Assembly: GCA_012744475.1 (NCBI GenBank) | Contig: JAAYBV010000067.1 | Coordinates: 124,001-188,000 of the forward strand | DNA from: Phycisphaerae bacterium | GTDB lineage: Bacteria; Planctomycetota; Phycisphaerae; Sedimentisphaerales; Anaerobacaceae | Length of the DNA stretch: 64,000 bases | Reading direction: 5' to 3' | Shown: in pieces, positions 14,296 through 23,800 of the stretch | Layout of the letters: each line of letters opens with the position of its first letter | How positions within the stretch are numbered: the stretch's first letter is position 1 | Notes under the pieces: generated by a model | What the model was told of the DNA's origin: nothing | Seen by the model: only the letters and a program-made list of their open reading frames with translations | Databases searched by the model: none | Translations under genes and position numbers: made by a program

Positions 14296-17115
14296 ATGAG
14301 TAGGGCACTGGTTCACGTGGGCCTGGTGGCCTTGGCACTGGGATTTGTCTGCCGTCAAGCGGCTGCGGTGCCGCTTCAGCAGGACGGCGGAATCAACGGA
14401 ATCGTGTCGGTGGAAGCCGAGCATTTCGACGACAACGTCATGCAGAGCAGCGCCCAATGGAAGCAAGTCGGACCGACCGGCGGCTTCACCGGCGTCGCCG
14501 GCATGCAGGTCACCGGACTGGCCCAGATCAACGAGGGCTATTCCGCCACAAGCCCCCGACTGGACTATCAGATCAGCTTCGTCAAGACGGGCACGCACTA
14601 CGTCTGGCTCCGCGGCTGGGGCAACGGCGGAGGCGACGACTCCTGCCACACCGGCCTGGACGGCGAGGAGATCGACACGTGCGACCGCATGCAGGGCTGG
14701 AACCTCAACTACACGTGGTCCAACAGCTCGATGGACGGTCCGCGATCCACCTTCGAAGTCACGAGCGTCGGCATCCATACGTTCAACCTCTGGATGCGAG
14801 AGGATGGGCTGATCATCGACAAGATCGTCCTGACAACCAACCCGGACTATGTCCCGACCGATGACGGCCCTGCTGAGAACCCGCGCGGCATTCCGGCGTT
14901 TGCCACTGCCCCCAGCCCGGCGGACGGCGCCGTCGATGTCCCACGAGATGTTGGCTTGGCGTGGAATCCCGGACCGTCCATCGCGGCGCATGATGTGTAC
15001 TTTGGAGCGGTGTTCGACGACGTGAACTCCGCTACCCGAGCCAACCCCCTCGGGGTGCTGGTCAGCCAGGGCCAGACGGCTACGACCTATGCGTTGGCTG
15101 CCGCCGCGCCGGGACTCGATCTGGAGACAACCTACTACTGGCGAATCGATGAAGTCAGCGCGGCCCCGGAGAGCACCATCGTCAAAGGCGGCGTCTGGAG
15201 ATTCACCACTGAGCCGTTCGTGTACCCGATCCAGAATATCATGGTGTCAGCTTCCGGCTTTCAAGCCGATTACAGGCCCGAAAACACCATCAACGGCTCT
15301 GGACTGGACGCCGACGACCTGCACTCGGCGGACCAGGAGGACATGTGGCTCGTCGATTCGCAACAGGCCGGACCCGTCTGGATCCAGTATGAGTTCGACC
15401 GAGTCTACAAACTCCAGGAGCTATGGGTCTGGAACTACAACGTGATCTTCGAGGCCGTCATCGGCTATGGGTTCAAGGATGTCACGATCGAGTACTCCAC
15501 CGACGGCGCGGAATGGACGGCGCTGGCCGACGTTCCGTTTGCCAGGGCGCCGGCCAGCGCCGGCTATGCCCACAACACGACCGTGGACCTGGCGGGCATC
15601 GCTGCGAAGTACGTCCGTCTGACGCCCGGTAGCAACTGGGGCGGCCTGGTTGCGCAGTACGGCCTCAGCGAGGTCCGCTTCTACTACATTCCCGCCCACC
15701 CGCGCCAGCCGCAACCGGCTGACGGCCTGACCGAGGTGGACCCCGACGTCGTCCTCACCTGGCGGGCGGGCCGGGAGGCAGCCTTTCACGAAGTCCACTT
15801 CGGTAGCGATATGGACGGGGTCGCCGACGGGACGGCCCTGATCGATACGATCGAGGTCGCCAGATGCGACCCCGGCGCGCTCGACTTCGGGACCACGTAC
15901 TACTGGAAGGTCGTGGAGGTCAACGAAGCGGGCAGTCCATCCGCATGGGAAGGCGATCTCTGGAGTTTCTCCACGAGGCGGTACGCCGCCGTGGACGACT
16001 TCGAAAGCTACACCGACGACGTCGACGCCGGCACGACAATCTTCGACACCTGGATCGACGGCTGGGTCAACGACACCGGCTCGACGGTCGGCTACTTCGA
16101 TGCTCCGTTCGCAGAGAAGACCATCGTCCATGGCGGCAAGCAGTCGATGCCCCTGGCCTATGATAATGCCGGTTCGCCCTGGTACTCTGAGACAGAGCGC
16201 GTCTTTGACGCACCCCAGGACTGGACCGTCCACGGCGCCAACACTCTGGTCGTCCACTTCCAGGGACGTCCGAGCGCCTTCGTGGAGTTGGCCTCGGGTC
16301 ACATCATTATGGGTGCGGCCGGCGTGGACATCTGGGAGGCGGCCGATGAGTTCCGCTTCGCTTACAAACGGCTCAACGGAAACGGCTCGATCGTCGCGCG
16401 TGTCGAGAGCGTGGTCGACACCGACCCCTGGGTCAAGACCGGCGTGATGATTCGCGCAAGCCTGGCTCCGGGCGCTCCGTTCGCCGCTGTCTATATGACA
16501 GGCAGCAACGGCGTCCGCTACCAGGGGAGGCTGGCTATCAATGAGGCCGCCACAAGTGACACATCGGTGGCCACCCCGGAACAGATCGCCCTGCGCGAGC
16601 CTGTTTGGATCAAACTCGAGCGCAGCGGCAGTGTCTTCAACGGCTACTACTCGACCGACGGCCAGAGCTGGACGGCGATGTCATGGAACCCGCAGACGAT
16701 CACCATGGCTGCCGACGTCTATGTCGGCCTGGCGGCATGCAGCCACAGCGCGGGCGTTCTGACAACGGTCGAATTCTCCGGCGTACAGACAACCGGCAAC
16801 GTCGCCGGCGGGTGGACAGTCGAGACGATCGGTCCCGAGCAGCCGGAAGGCAATTCCCCCGATAGACTCTACGTAACCGTCAAGGACGCCGCCGGCAAGA
16901 CGAAGACGGTATATCATCCATCCGGCGAGATGACGACCCTTCTGGCCGGCTGGAACCAGTGGCAGATTTCGTTCGACGACCTGACGGGCATCGACCTCGG
17001 CAGGGTCTCCGCGATGGACATCGGCATCGGCAACCGTGACAATCCGGCCGCAGGCGGCGCGGGCCTGATCTACATCGACGACATCGCCTTCGGCAAAGCC
17101 GCCTCGGCGGAATAG
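14296..17115 (+). CDS. Secreted multidomain surface protein, paralogue 2 with inserted domain
   Basis: A 939-residue paralogue of the preceding gene. The ATG at 14296 follows GAAGGAGGA by 5 nt; the track begins at an adjacent TTG. After a signal peptide (VGLVALALGFVCRQAAA) comes a CBM6/malectin-like module (IVSVEAEHFDDN to LWMREDGLIIDKIVL), then the same Fn3-like, discoidin-like and Fn3-like order as paralogue 1. The C-terminal FESYTDDVDAGT domain is split: after LVVHFQGR about 190 residues of a concanavalin-like, DUF1349-type domain are inserted (IIMGAAGVDIWEAADEF, VKTGVMIRASL, GYYSTDGQSW), and the host domain resumes at DRLYVTVKDAAGK. The two genes probably share the promoter at 11662 and end at the terminator at 17150-17190. 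Likely function: binding of extracellular polysaccharide. Confidence 0.85.
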   Translation: MSRALVHVGLVALALGFVCRQAAAVPLQQDGGINGIVSVEAEHFDDNVMQSSAQWKQVGPTGGFTGVAGMQVTGLAQINEGYSATSPRLDYQISFVKTGTHYVWLRGWGNGGGDDSCHTGLDGEEIDTCDRMQGWNLNYTWSNSSMDGPRSTFEVTSVGIHTFNLWMREDGLIIDKIVLTTNPDYVPTDDGPAENPRGIPAFATAPSPADGAVDVPRDVGLAWNPGPSIAAHDVYFGAVFDDVNSATRANPLGVLVSQGQTATTYALAAAAPGLDLETTYYWRIDEVSAAPESTIVKGGVWRFTTEPFVYPIQNIMVSASGFQADYRPENTINGSGLDADDLHSADQEDMWLVDSQQAGPVWIQYEFDRVYKLQELWVWNYNVIFEAVIGYGFKDVTIEYSTDGAEWTALADVPFARAPASAGYAHNTTVDLAGIAAKYVRLTPGSNWGGLVAQYGLSEVRFYYIPAHPRQPQPADGLTEVDPDVVLTWRAGREAAFHEVHFGSDMDGVADGTALIDTIEVARCDPGALDFGTTYYWKVVEVNEAGSPSAWEGDLWSFSTRRYAAVDDFESYTDDVDAGTTIFDTWIDGWVNDTGSTVGYFDAPFAEKTIVHGGKQSMPLAYDNAGSPWYSETERVFDAPQDWTVHGANTLVVHFQGRPSAFVELASGHIIMGAAGVDIWEAADEFRFAYKRLNGNGSIVARVESVVDTDPWVKTGVMIRASLAPGAPFAAVYMTGSNGVRYQGRLAINEAATSDTSVATPEQIALREPVWIKLERSGSVFNGYYSTDGQSWTAMSWNPQTITMAADVYVGLAACSHSAGVLTTVEFSGVQTTGNVAGGWTVETIGPEQPEGNSPDRLYVTVKDAAGKTKTVYHPSGEMTTLLAGWNQWQISFDDLTGIDLGRVSAMDIGIGNRDNPAAGGAGLIYIDDIAFGKAASAE

Positions 17116-17149
17116 TCGGACGACCGGAGCAGGCAACCGACATATGTTC

Positions 17150-17190
17150 AAGGGGCTGCAATCCACGGATTGCAGCCCCTTTCCCTTTTT
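17150..17190 (+). terminator. Rho-independent terminator of the tandem surface-protein genes
   Basis: A perfect 14-bp stem (AAGGGGCTGCAATC / GATTGCAGCCCCTT) with a 4-base loop is followed by TCCCTTTTT on the plus strand, 35 bases after the stop at 17115. Confidence 0.85.
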
Positions 17191-17233
17191 CTGCACGCCG
17201 GTCAATGCCGACTTCGGCTAGGATCGCAAGACC

Positions 17234-18469
17234 TCACTCATGGACGTAGAAGGCGATTCCCTCATAGATGTAGACGCCGCGATGGTCTTTGAGAAACTTG
17301 TCTCTCTCCGACTCACTGATCGTGTAGAAATGGGCCGTCTTGACATCGCTCCAGAACCGATAGACGGGCCTGGCCCCGTAGGGCTGGCGTCCCTCCTGGT
17401 ACGCGTAGAAACCGATGCCCTCATAGGTCCATATCTTCTTGTACTCGCGGAGCAGCTTGTTCTTCTCGGTCTCGCTGATGGTGTAGAAGTGGCTCTGTGT
17501 CACATCGGACCAGAAGCGATACACCGGCGACAGCGACGAGGTAAACGGCGTCTTCGCCGCTTTGAAGGCGGTCCCTTCAAACCGCCAGACATCGGAATAG
17601 CTCTTGATCAGCTTGTCCCTCTCCGCCTTGCTGATGGTGTAGAAGTGCGACTGCGTGACAGGCGACCAGAATCGGTAGACCTCGCTGAGCCGTGGCGTCG
17701 CCAGACTGCCCGTGACCACCATGAAGTTGTCGAAATAGGCCTGGCCGGAGCCGATGGGCGTGAGGTTCGAGCCCCCTTCCAGGGCGACGGTCACGCGGCC
17801 GGCGGCCCACACGCCCCGGACGAAGCGACGGACCGTCGTCCAGGCGTTGGCGGCTCCGTATCCCTTGTCGCTGAAGTACAGCTCATCGAGACCGGCATTG
17901 TACGAAAGGTACAGTATCCCGTTGCTCTGGCTCCTGCTGGTGAACTGGCTTCGCGTCACCGCCTCGTCCATCGCCTCGTACCAGAAGTAGGAGAATCCCT
18001 TGTCGCTTCCGACGCCAAACGTGATGCGCTGTACGTCGCGATCGGCGACATCGGGAACCAACACGAGCGCAAGCCAGGTGGCGTCGTCGGAGGCGACCGC
18101 GTGGCGGAAATCCACCTGCAGGGAGAAATCGCGTCCGGTGTCAAGCCCCCAGTCATCGGCTACGTAGCGGGCCGACGCCCATTGGCTTTTCGATGTGCTT
18201 CGCAGTTCGAGCCGTTGGCGCGTCTCGGCCAGCCAGCAGTTGGCCAGATCGTCCGCACCGAGCCACCACAAGGACCCGATCTGATTGTCGCTGAAGAAGT
18301 CCGAAGGCAGGCACAGATCGCCCTCGCCCGTGCCGCCACACAGATAGTCCCCCACCGGCAGAAGTTCTTCGCTTGCGAATACGAGACCGTCGGCCTGCAC
18401 CGGTGCGCCAAGGCAGACTATCGCCCACGCCACCGTCGCCCACACCCCACAGATTCTCCGCCATTCCAT
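17234..18469 (-). CDS. Secreted protein with three C-terminal DUF5648-type repeats
   Basis: A 411-residue secreted protein; signal peptide VWATVAWAIVCLGAPVQADG and AAGGAGG upstream of the ATG. Residues about 45-250 form an uncharacterised beta-rich region resembling a concanavalin-like fold (SLWWLGADDLANCW, DFSLQVDFRHAV, GQAYFDNFMVV). Residues about 262-411 contain three copies of a 45-50-residue repeat, each with VYRFWS, (S/A)HFYTIS(E/K) and a final (F/Y)EG(I/T)(A/G)F, the hallmark of DUF5648 repeats found in secreted hydrolases and cell-wall-associated proteins. The repeats are probably a substrate- or wall-binding module. It converges on the terminator of the tandem surface genes. No catalytic motif was recognised. 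Confidence 0.82.
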   Translation of the reverse strand: MEWRRICGVWATVAWAIVCLGAPVQADGLVFASEELLPVGDYLCGGTGEGDLCLPSDFFSDNQIGSLWWLGADDLANCWLAETRQRLELRSTSKSQWASARYVADDWGLDTGRDFSLQVDFRHAVASDDATWLALVLVPDVADRDVQRITFGVGSDKGFSYFWYEAMDEAVTRSQFTSRSQSNGILYLSYNAGLDELYFSDKGYGAANAWTTVRRFVRGVWAAGRVTVALEGGSNLTPIGSGQAYFDNFMVVTGSLATPRLSEVYRFWSPVTQSHFYTISKAERDKLIKSYSDVWRFEGTAFKAAKTPFTSSLSPVYRFWSDVTQSHFYTISETEKNKLLREYKKIWTYEGIGFYAYQEGRQPYGARPVYRFWSDVKTAHFYTISESERDKFLKDHRGVYIYEGIAFYVHE

Positions 18470-18734
18470 TGTTCGTCCTCCTTGCTCCGTACTCCAACCC
18501 TTCCGTGGTTTCTCAACCTGGCGCGTTTCCTGGGACGCCGAGCCCGTTGCCGGTCACAGACCGTGCAACCGGACAGCGGGAACAGGTTGAACAATGCATC
18601 GCAATATGCAGCCGGATGTGTCCCCCGAACTTGGCCACCGTGTCCATCTCACTCGACACTCTGCATTGCCCATACTCTACCGCAGCAAGGGCCCGGAACG
18701 CAAGCTTTTTCTGCCTGCGAATCCGCGCCCGTGT

Positions 18735-18763
18735 TTGACGCTCGGAAGGTTCCGTGCTAACAT
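18735..18763 (+). promoter_or_regulatory. Promoter for the AAA ATPase gene
   Basis: TTGACG (18735-18740) and TAACAT (18758-18763) with a 17-base spacer, about 68 bases before the chosen ATG at 18832. Apart from this promoter nothing was recognised in the gap 18470-18831. Confidence 0.55.
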
Positions 18764-18831
18764 GCCGGTCGAGCAGTTCGGCATTCAACGGATTGAACTC
18801 GCGGCTCCAGGTCGCAGGAGGTAAGACACCG

Positions 18832-20865
18832 ATGAAACTGCAACGCCTTCAGGTGAAGAACTTCCGTTGCATCGAGGACTCGACGGAATTCACGATCTGC
18901 CCGGTAACCTGCCTGGTCGGCAAGAACGGCGCAGGCAAGACTTCGCTCCTCGAAGCCCTTTACAAGCTCAACCCTGACGTCCGCGAACTGGCCGCGTTCG
19001 ACGTCCTCATGGAGTATCCGCGGGCGCGCCGCCGGCAGTATCAGAGACAGTCCGGGGCGGAACCCGACGATGCGTTGATCGCCACGTGGGAACTGGAGGA
19101 TGCGGACGTCGCCCGGCTGGAGGAGGTCCTCGGCGCCGGAGCGGTCCAGTCCAAAGCCGTCGGGATACGCAAGGGCTACTATCCCGAGCGCCATTGGACC
19201 GGTGCGATCACGCCGACGATCGACACGCAGGACGGTCAAATGGGAGAAACAGGGCCTGCGGAACCCCTATCCTCTGCACCCTCCGACGCACAACCGCAGG
19301 AGGCCAACGACGCCTTCTACGAACAGCACGTGGCGAAGCTGCTGCCCAAGCTGCTGTACTTCTCCGAATGGCACATGATGCAGGGCCGCATCGCAATCGA
19401 CGCCCTTCTGCACCGCAAACAGAAAGGAGAGCTGAGCGGGCCGGACCGGGTCTTCCTGGCCCTGCTGGAGCTGGGCGGAACCAGCGTCGAGGCCATCAGC
19501 CGCATTGAGCGGTCGGAGGAGCTGATTGCCGACCTCGAAGACGCCGCCCGGCCGGTGACCGATGAGATCGGACGCTTCTGGACCCAGGAACGCGACCTGA
19601 GGGTCAGCTTTCACCTGTATCCGGGCCGGCCGCAGGACCCCTCTCCTTTCGATCGCGGCCTGATCTTCGAAACCCGTATCGTCAACACCCGCACGAACCT
19701 GTCGCTGAACTTCGAGGAGCGCAGCACCGGCTTCGTCTGGTTCTTCTCCTTCCTGGTCTGGTACGCCGACGTGCGAAAGCGGTACGGCGACAACCTGCTG
19801 ATCCTGCTGGACGACCCGGGCCTCGGCCTGCACGCCAAGGCCCAGTGGGACCTGATGCGGTATGTCAACGAGCGGCTGGCCCCCCATTACCAGATCCTCT
19901 ACACCACGCACTCGCCGTTCATGATCGACCCGGACCGGATGGCCTGGGTGCGGACCGTGGAGGACATCACGGACCAGACGCCACACGGCGAGCCGAAGCC
20001 CCTTGGCACGAAGGTCGGAGACAAGGTCCTCAGCACGAATCACGACACCCTCCTGCCCCTCCAGGCTTCGCTGGGCTACCGGATCATGCAGGACATGGCC
20101 GGCGGCAAGCGATTGCTGCTGGTGGAAAAGCCCGCCGACGTGATTTATCTGAACTGGTTCTCCGCAAGGCTAAAGCAGAGCGGACGGCGGGGGCTCGACC
20201 CGGCCTGGACTCTCGTCCCCTGTGGCGACCTGGTCCGTCTGGCCACGCTGGTCGGTCTGCTGGCCAACGATGCGCGGGACTTCGCGGTGCTGTTGAGCCT
20301 CTCCGAGCAGGACCCTGACGTGGTCAACCAGCGGGAACTGTCGCGGATGCTGGAGGCCTGCCGAACGTTTCCGCTGCGGCGATACGCCCGGCCGGTCGCC
20401 AGCACGATCGAGGACCTGATCGGAGCGCCCGCGTACCCGGCCCTGATCGATCTGTGCTACCGGCTGCCTCGCAAACAGAGGCTGGCGGGCACGCAGCTGA
20501 ACGCCGATGAAACGCCTATTCTCAAGACGATAGCCCTTCGCATGGACCAGCTCCGGTCGACGACGAGGTCTTTCGATCCGATGTTTCCGGCCGAGTACCT
20601 GCTCGGCATCGGCAACAGAAAGGCACGCAAGCTGCCCGGAATCCAGGAGGCTCTGTCCCGATTCGAAAACCTCTTTGCCGACCTCGATGCCCCCGTCCGC
20701 CCGCGAAGGCAGGATCAGTCCGCCACACCCGGAGAAGGCACACCCGCCCGCCAGTTGGCCGGATCGTTGCCGTGGGCCATCGAATCGATTCGGCGCAGCG
20801 ATGCGCCGCGCCCATCGGCCTCGGCGGGCCAGGGATCGATTCCACCGGCGAAGTCGTCGGGGTGA
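18832..20865 (+). CDS. OLD-like AAA family ATPase with a degenerate TOPRIM-like C-terminal region
   Basis: A 677-residue RecF/OLD-type ATPase. The ATG at 18832 is preferred over the track start because GCAGGAGGT lies 9 nt upstream and MKLQRLQVKNFRCIE is the canonical start. Walker A is CLVGKNGAGKTSLLEA (about residue 33); the Walker B-like strand is LLILLDDPGLGLH (about 322), with aspartate where many relatives have DEP; the H-loop is LYTTHSPFMID. After residue 425 a TOPRIM-like segment starts LLLVEKPADVIYLNWF, retaining the glutamate, but the usual DxD strand reads FAVLLSLSEQD and lacks it. OLD relatives are nucleases, some antiphage, so loss of the DxD suggests altered or lost cleavage. The last 50 codons overlap the conserved 3' end of the opposing gene by 151 bp. 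No partner gene adjoins it. Confidence 0.85.
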   Translation: MKLQRLQVKNFRCIEDSTEFTICPVTCLVGKNGAGKTSLLEALYKLNPDVRELAAFDVLMEYPRARRRQYQRQSGAEPDDALIATWELEDADVARLEEVLGAGAVQSKAVGIRKGYYPERHWTGAITPTIDTQDGQMGETGPAEPLSSAPSDAQPQEANDAFYEQHVAKLLPKLLYFSEWHMMQGRIAIDALLHRKQKGELSGPDRVFLALLELGGTSVEAISRIERSEELIADLEDAARPVTDEIGRFWTQERDLRVSFHLYPGRPQDPSPFDRGLIFETRIVNTRTNLSLNFEERSTGFVWFFSFLVWYADVRKRYGDNLLILLDDPGLGLHAKAQWDLMRYVNERLAPHYQILYTTHSPFMIDPDRMAWVRTVEDITDQTPHGEPKPLGTKVGDKVLSTNHDTLLPLQASLGYRIMQDMAGGKRLLLVEKPADVIYLNWFSARLKQSGRRGLDPAWTLVPCGDLVRLATLVGLLANDARDFAVLLSLSEQDPDVVNQRELSRMLEACRTFPLRRYARPVASTIEDLIGAPAYPALIDLCYRLPRKQRLAGTQLNADETPILKTIALRMDQLRSTTRSFDPMFPAEYLLGIGNRKARKLPGIQEALSRFENLFADLDAPVRPRRQDQSATPGEGTPARQLAGSLPWAIESIRRSDAPRPSASAGQGSIPPAKSSG

Positions 20866-23800
20866 TCGCCGTCGCTGTATGCCACGCGGTCCACGCGAAT
20901 CCAGACCGATCCCGTCTGGCCCTGACCTGCGGTTGAGGCGGCGGGTTTGGCGATCTGAATAGTCTCACTGCCGTTGGCCAGCCTGCCGCCGCCCCACTGG
21001 AGGATGCGCACACCCGCGGGAGGCGCGTACGTCGCGTTGAATGCCGCGACGTCCTTGACGAGAAGCAGACACTGGCCCGCCTGCAACGTCACCGGCGGAT
21101 CGACCGGCAGCAGCAGCTCGATTCCAGGGTCTTCGGGATCGTCGGTGAACCGCCAGGGAGCATCCTGCGTCGCATCGTACAGCGTCACAGCGATGTCGCT
21201 GACGTTGAGCAGCTCGACATACTCCGCATCCGCCGAGCCGGAGGGATTGTACATAATCTCGTTGATCACAACCGGGCCGACCTTCGGTTCGGCGTTCGCC
21301 TGTCCCGGCGTCGCCGCGACCAACGCCACGAAATCGCCGGCTCCCATGCTGTCGAGGCATCGGCCCAGCGACACGCCCTGCTCCGATGGGTCGAACGCTT
21401 GCTGTTCGCTGTAGCCGGCCTTTGCGCCGTCTGACGTGGAGTGCAGATACAGCGTCTCGCCCGTGCGGCTCAAGCCGAACGGCGTCTGGCAGCCCGGATC
21501 AGCTTCGTTGCCGAAGTGCAGGTCCTCATAGAACACGACAAAGCCGCCGGACCCGATGGTCGTTCCGCTGGCGATCCGGTATCGAGTCAGATCGTTCTCG
21601 CTGTCGCTGAGGAACCAGCCGCCGATGTCGATGGTCTGATTCGTCGTGTTGTGCAATTCGATCCAGTCGGGCTGCCCTGGCTCGGGGTTGGCCATCACCT
21701 CGTTGATCACCACCGAGCCGGACGCGATCGTCTCGGCGCCGTCGTCGAAGCCCGGTGAGCCGCCGGGATGCACGCTCGGCCGCCAGGCCCTCTTTTCGCC
21801 CAGTCTGTTCGGATCGACGGTCGCCGGATCGGTCACCGTCAGGGAGAACCCCTGGCCATCGGTCTGATCGTACCAGCGGTCCCCGTACCGGAAGCCATGG
21901 ACGATCTGCCCGGCTGCATCCTGTAGCTCGACGTATTCGCCTCCGTTGGCGAGGTTGCCGCTATACTCGCCGGCGATGGGGAAGCCCTGCCCATATCTGG
22001 CCTCGAAGAGACCGGCATTCTCCACTACCAGCACGTACTCTCCGGGCGCCAGCTCGATGCTGGGGAACGTGAAGTCCACGCCCGCCGTGAGCCGGACGAG
22101 ATTCAGATCGATCGTCTCGGTGCCGACGTTGGTCAGCTCGATGAACTCGGTGTTCGGATCGGCCGGGTGGTACATCAGCTCGCTGATCCGCAGATTCTCG
22201 GCCACCGGCCCAACGGCAAGAACCGCCTCGGCCAGCCCGCTCCAGGGACTGTATTGATTGCTCGCCACCAGCACGCGGGCCTTGATCTGCGTGCTGGCGG
22301 TGACCGTGATCGGTCCGTTGTACGTGTAGACCTCGCCACTGACCTCGGCGCCCTCCGGCGTGGCGACATGGCCGGCCAGAAGCTCGACCGAGATCAGGAA
22401 ATCGGAACTGCTCGCGGAAGAATTCATGCCGTGAATCGCCAGCACGTTGGCTCCCGCCCGCAGCAGCCCCGCCGGCAGCGAGACCTCGAAATCCTCAAAG
22501 AGCAGGGCCGCCAGATCGTCGTGGTTTCCTTCGGCGCTGGAGTTCCACGCCGGCGTGCCCGAGAACATGGTCCGCTGGACCTCGACGCCGTTGAGATAGG
22601 CGATGAAGCCGTCGTCGTACCGCGCCCTCAGAACCATGTAGTTCAGTTCACCGGGATCGCCCGAGATGACGAACGGGATGCGGATGTAGCAGCTTGGATT
22701 GCGCCCGTACATCGGCTCGCGCACGTCAATGCTGAAGAATTTCTCGTAGCCGGTGCTGGTCTCGAACCCGACGCCGCCGCTGCCGCTGATCCAGGCGGAG
22801 TCGTCGAACGCGCTGCCGCCCCGCCAGGCGTCGTTGACCGGCCCGGTCGGCACGAGCACGCGTTTCGATGCGCCCACCGGAACGAGCGTGACCGTCTCGA
22901 TTGCCGCCGGCGCCGCCTGGGGCGGACGCGGGTCCGAGCCGTCGAGCGTGTAGTAGATCACGCCGCTGCCGGCCGTGTTGATCAGGCTCACCTGGCTGCC
23001 GGGCTCGACATGGCCTGCCTCCGGCACGATCTGCGGCGGCGTCACGAACCGGCTGTCGACCCACGTGCAGCGCCGCAACAGCCACTGCTTGAGCTGATCG
23101 ATCTCGCCCTGGAAACCACCGTAACGGGGACCCTGGCCGGACCACTTCTGATAGTTGCGCCCCTGGGCCTCCCAAATCTCATCGGCCATCGCGTCGATCG
23201 TCGCGTTCAGACTCTCGGTGCTGAACGCGCCCCGGCGAAGCGCGAACCAGCGGTCGATGTACTTCTGCCAGAAATTGGCGTCCTCGAAGAGGCGGTCCCA
23301 CCAGACGTAGCCGAGATAGTCCGTGCCGTCGCCGGTGCCGCGCCATCGCTCGGGGTTGTCGTCCCGGCCGTCGGTCGAATTCAGCGCCCGGTCGAAATCC
23401 CACAGCGGCCCCATCTCCAGCCTTCCGTTGCGATTCTTGTGCAGGTGCGTGCTCAGCCGAAGCGCGTCCACGTTCATCGCCAGCATGTTCAGCAGATTGT
23501 GATCGATGAACGAATCCACGTCGATGTACCTGGCGTACCCGCTGGCCGGATCGGCAAAGTTGGGCCCGTAGAGCGCATCTTCGAACGCATTGAGGTACCC
23601 GCGAATCCACGCCGACTGGGCCGTGGTGATTTCCGCCTCCTTGGGGTCCACGTAGCACAGCGTTCCATCTCCGTAGGTGGGATTGCCTCTGGCGGTGCGG
23701 AAGCCGCGGTCGCCATCGTCGGGCCGGTCGATCTTCAGCATGTATCCGCCGCTGATGGCGGGTTCGGCGTCGTGCCAGGGTTCGAGCTTTTCGATGTCAA

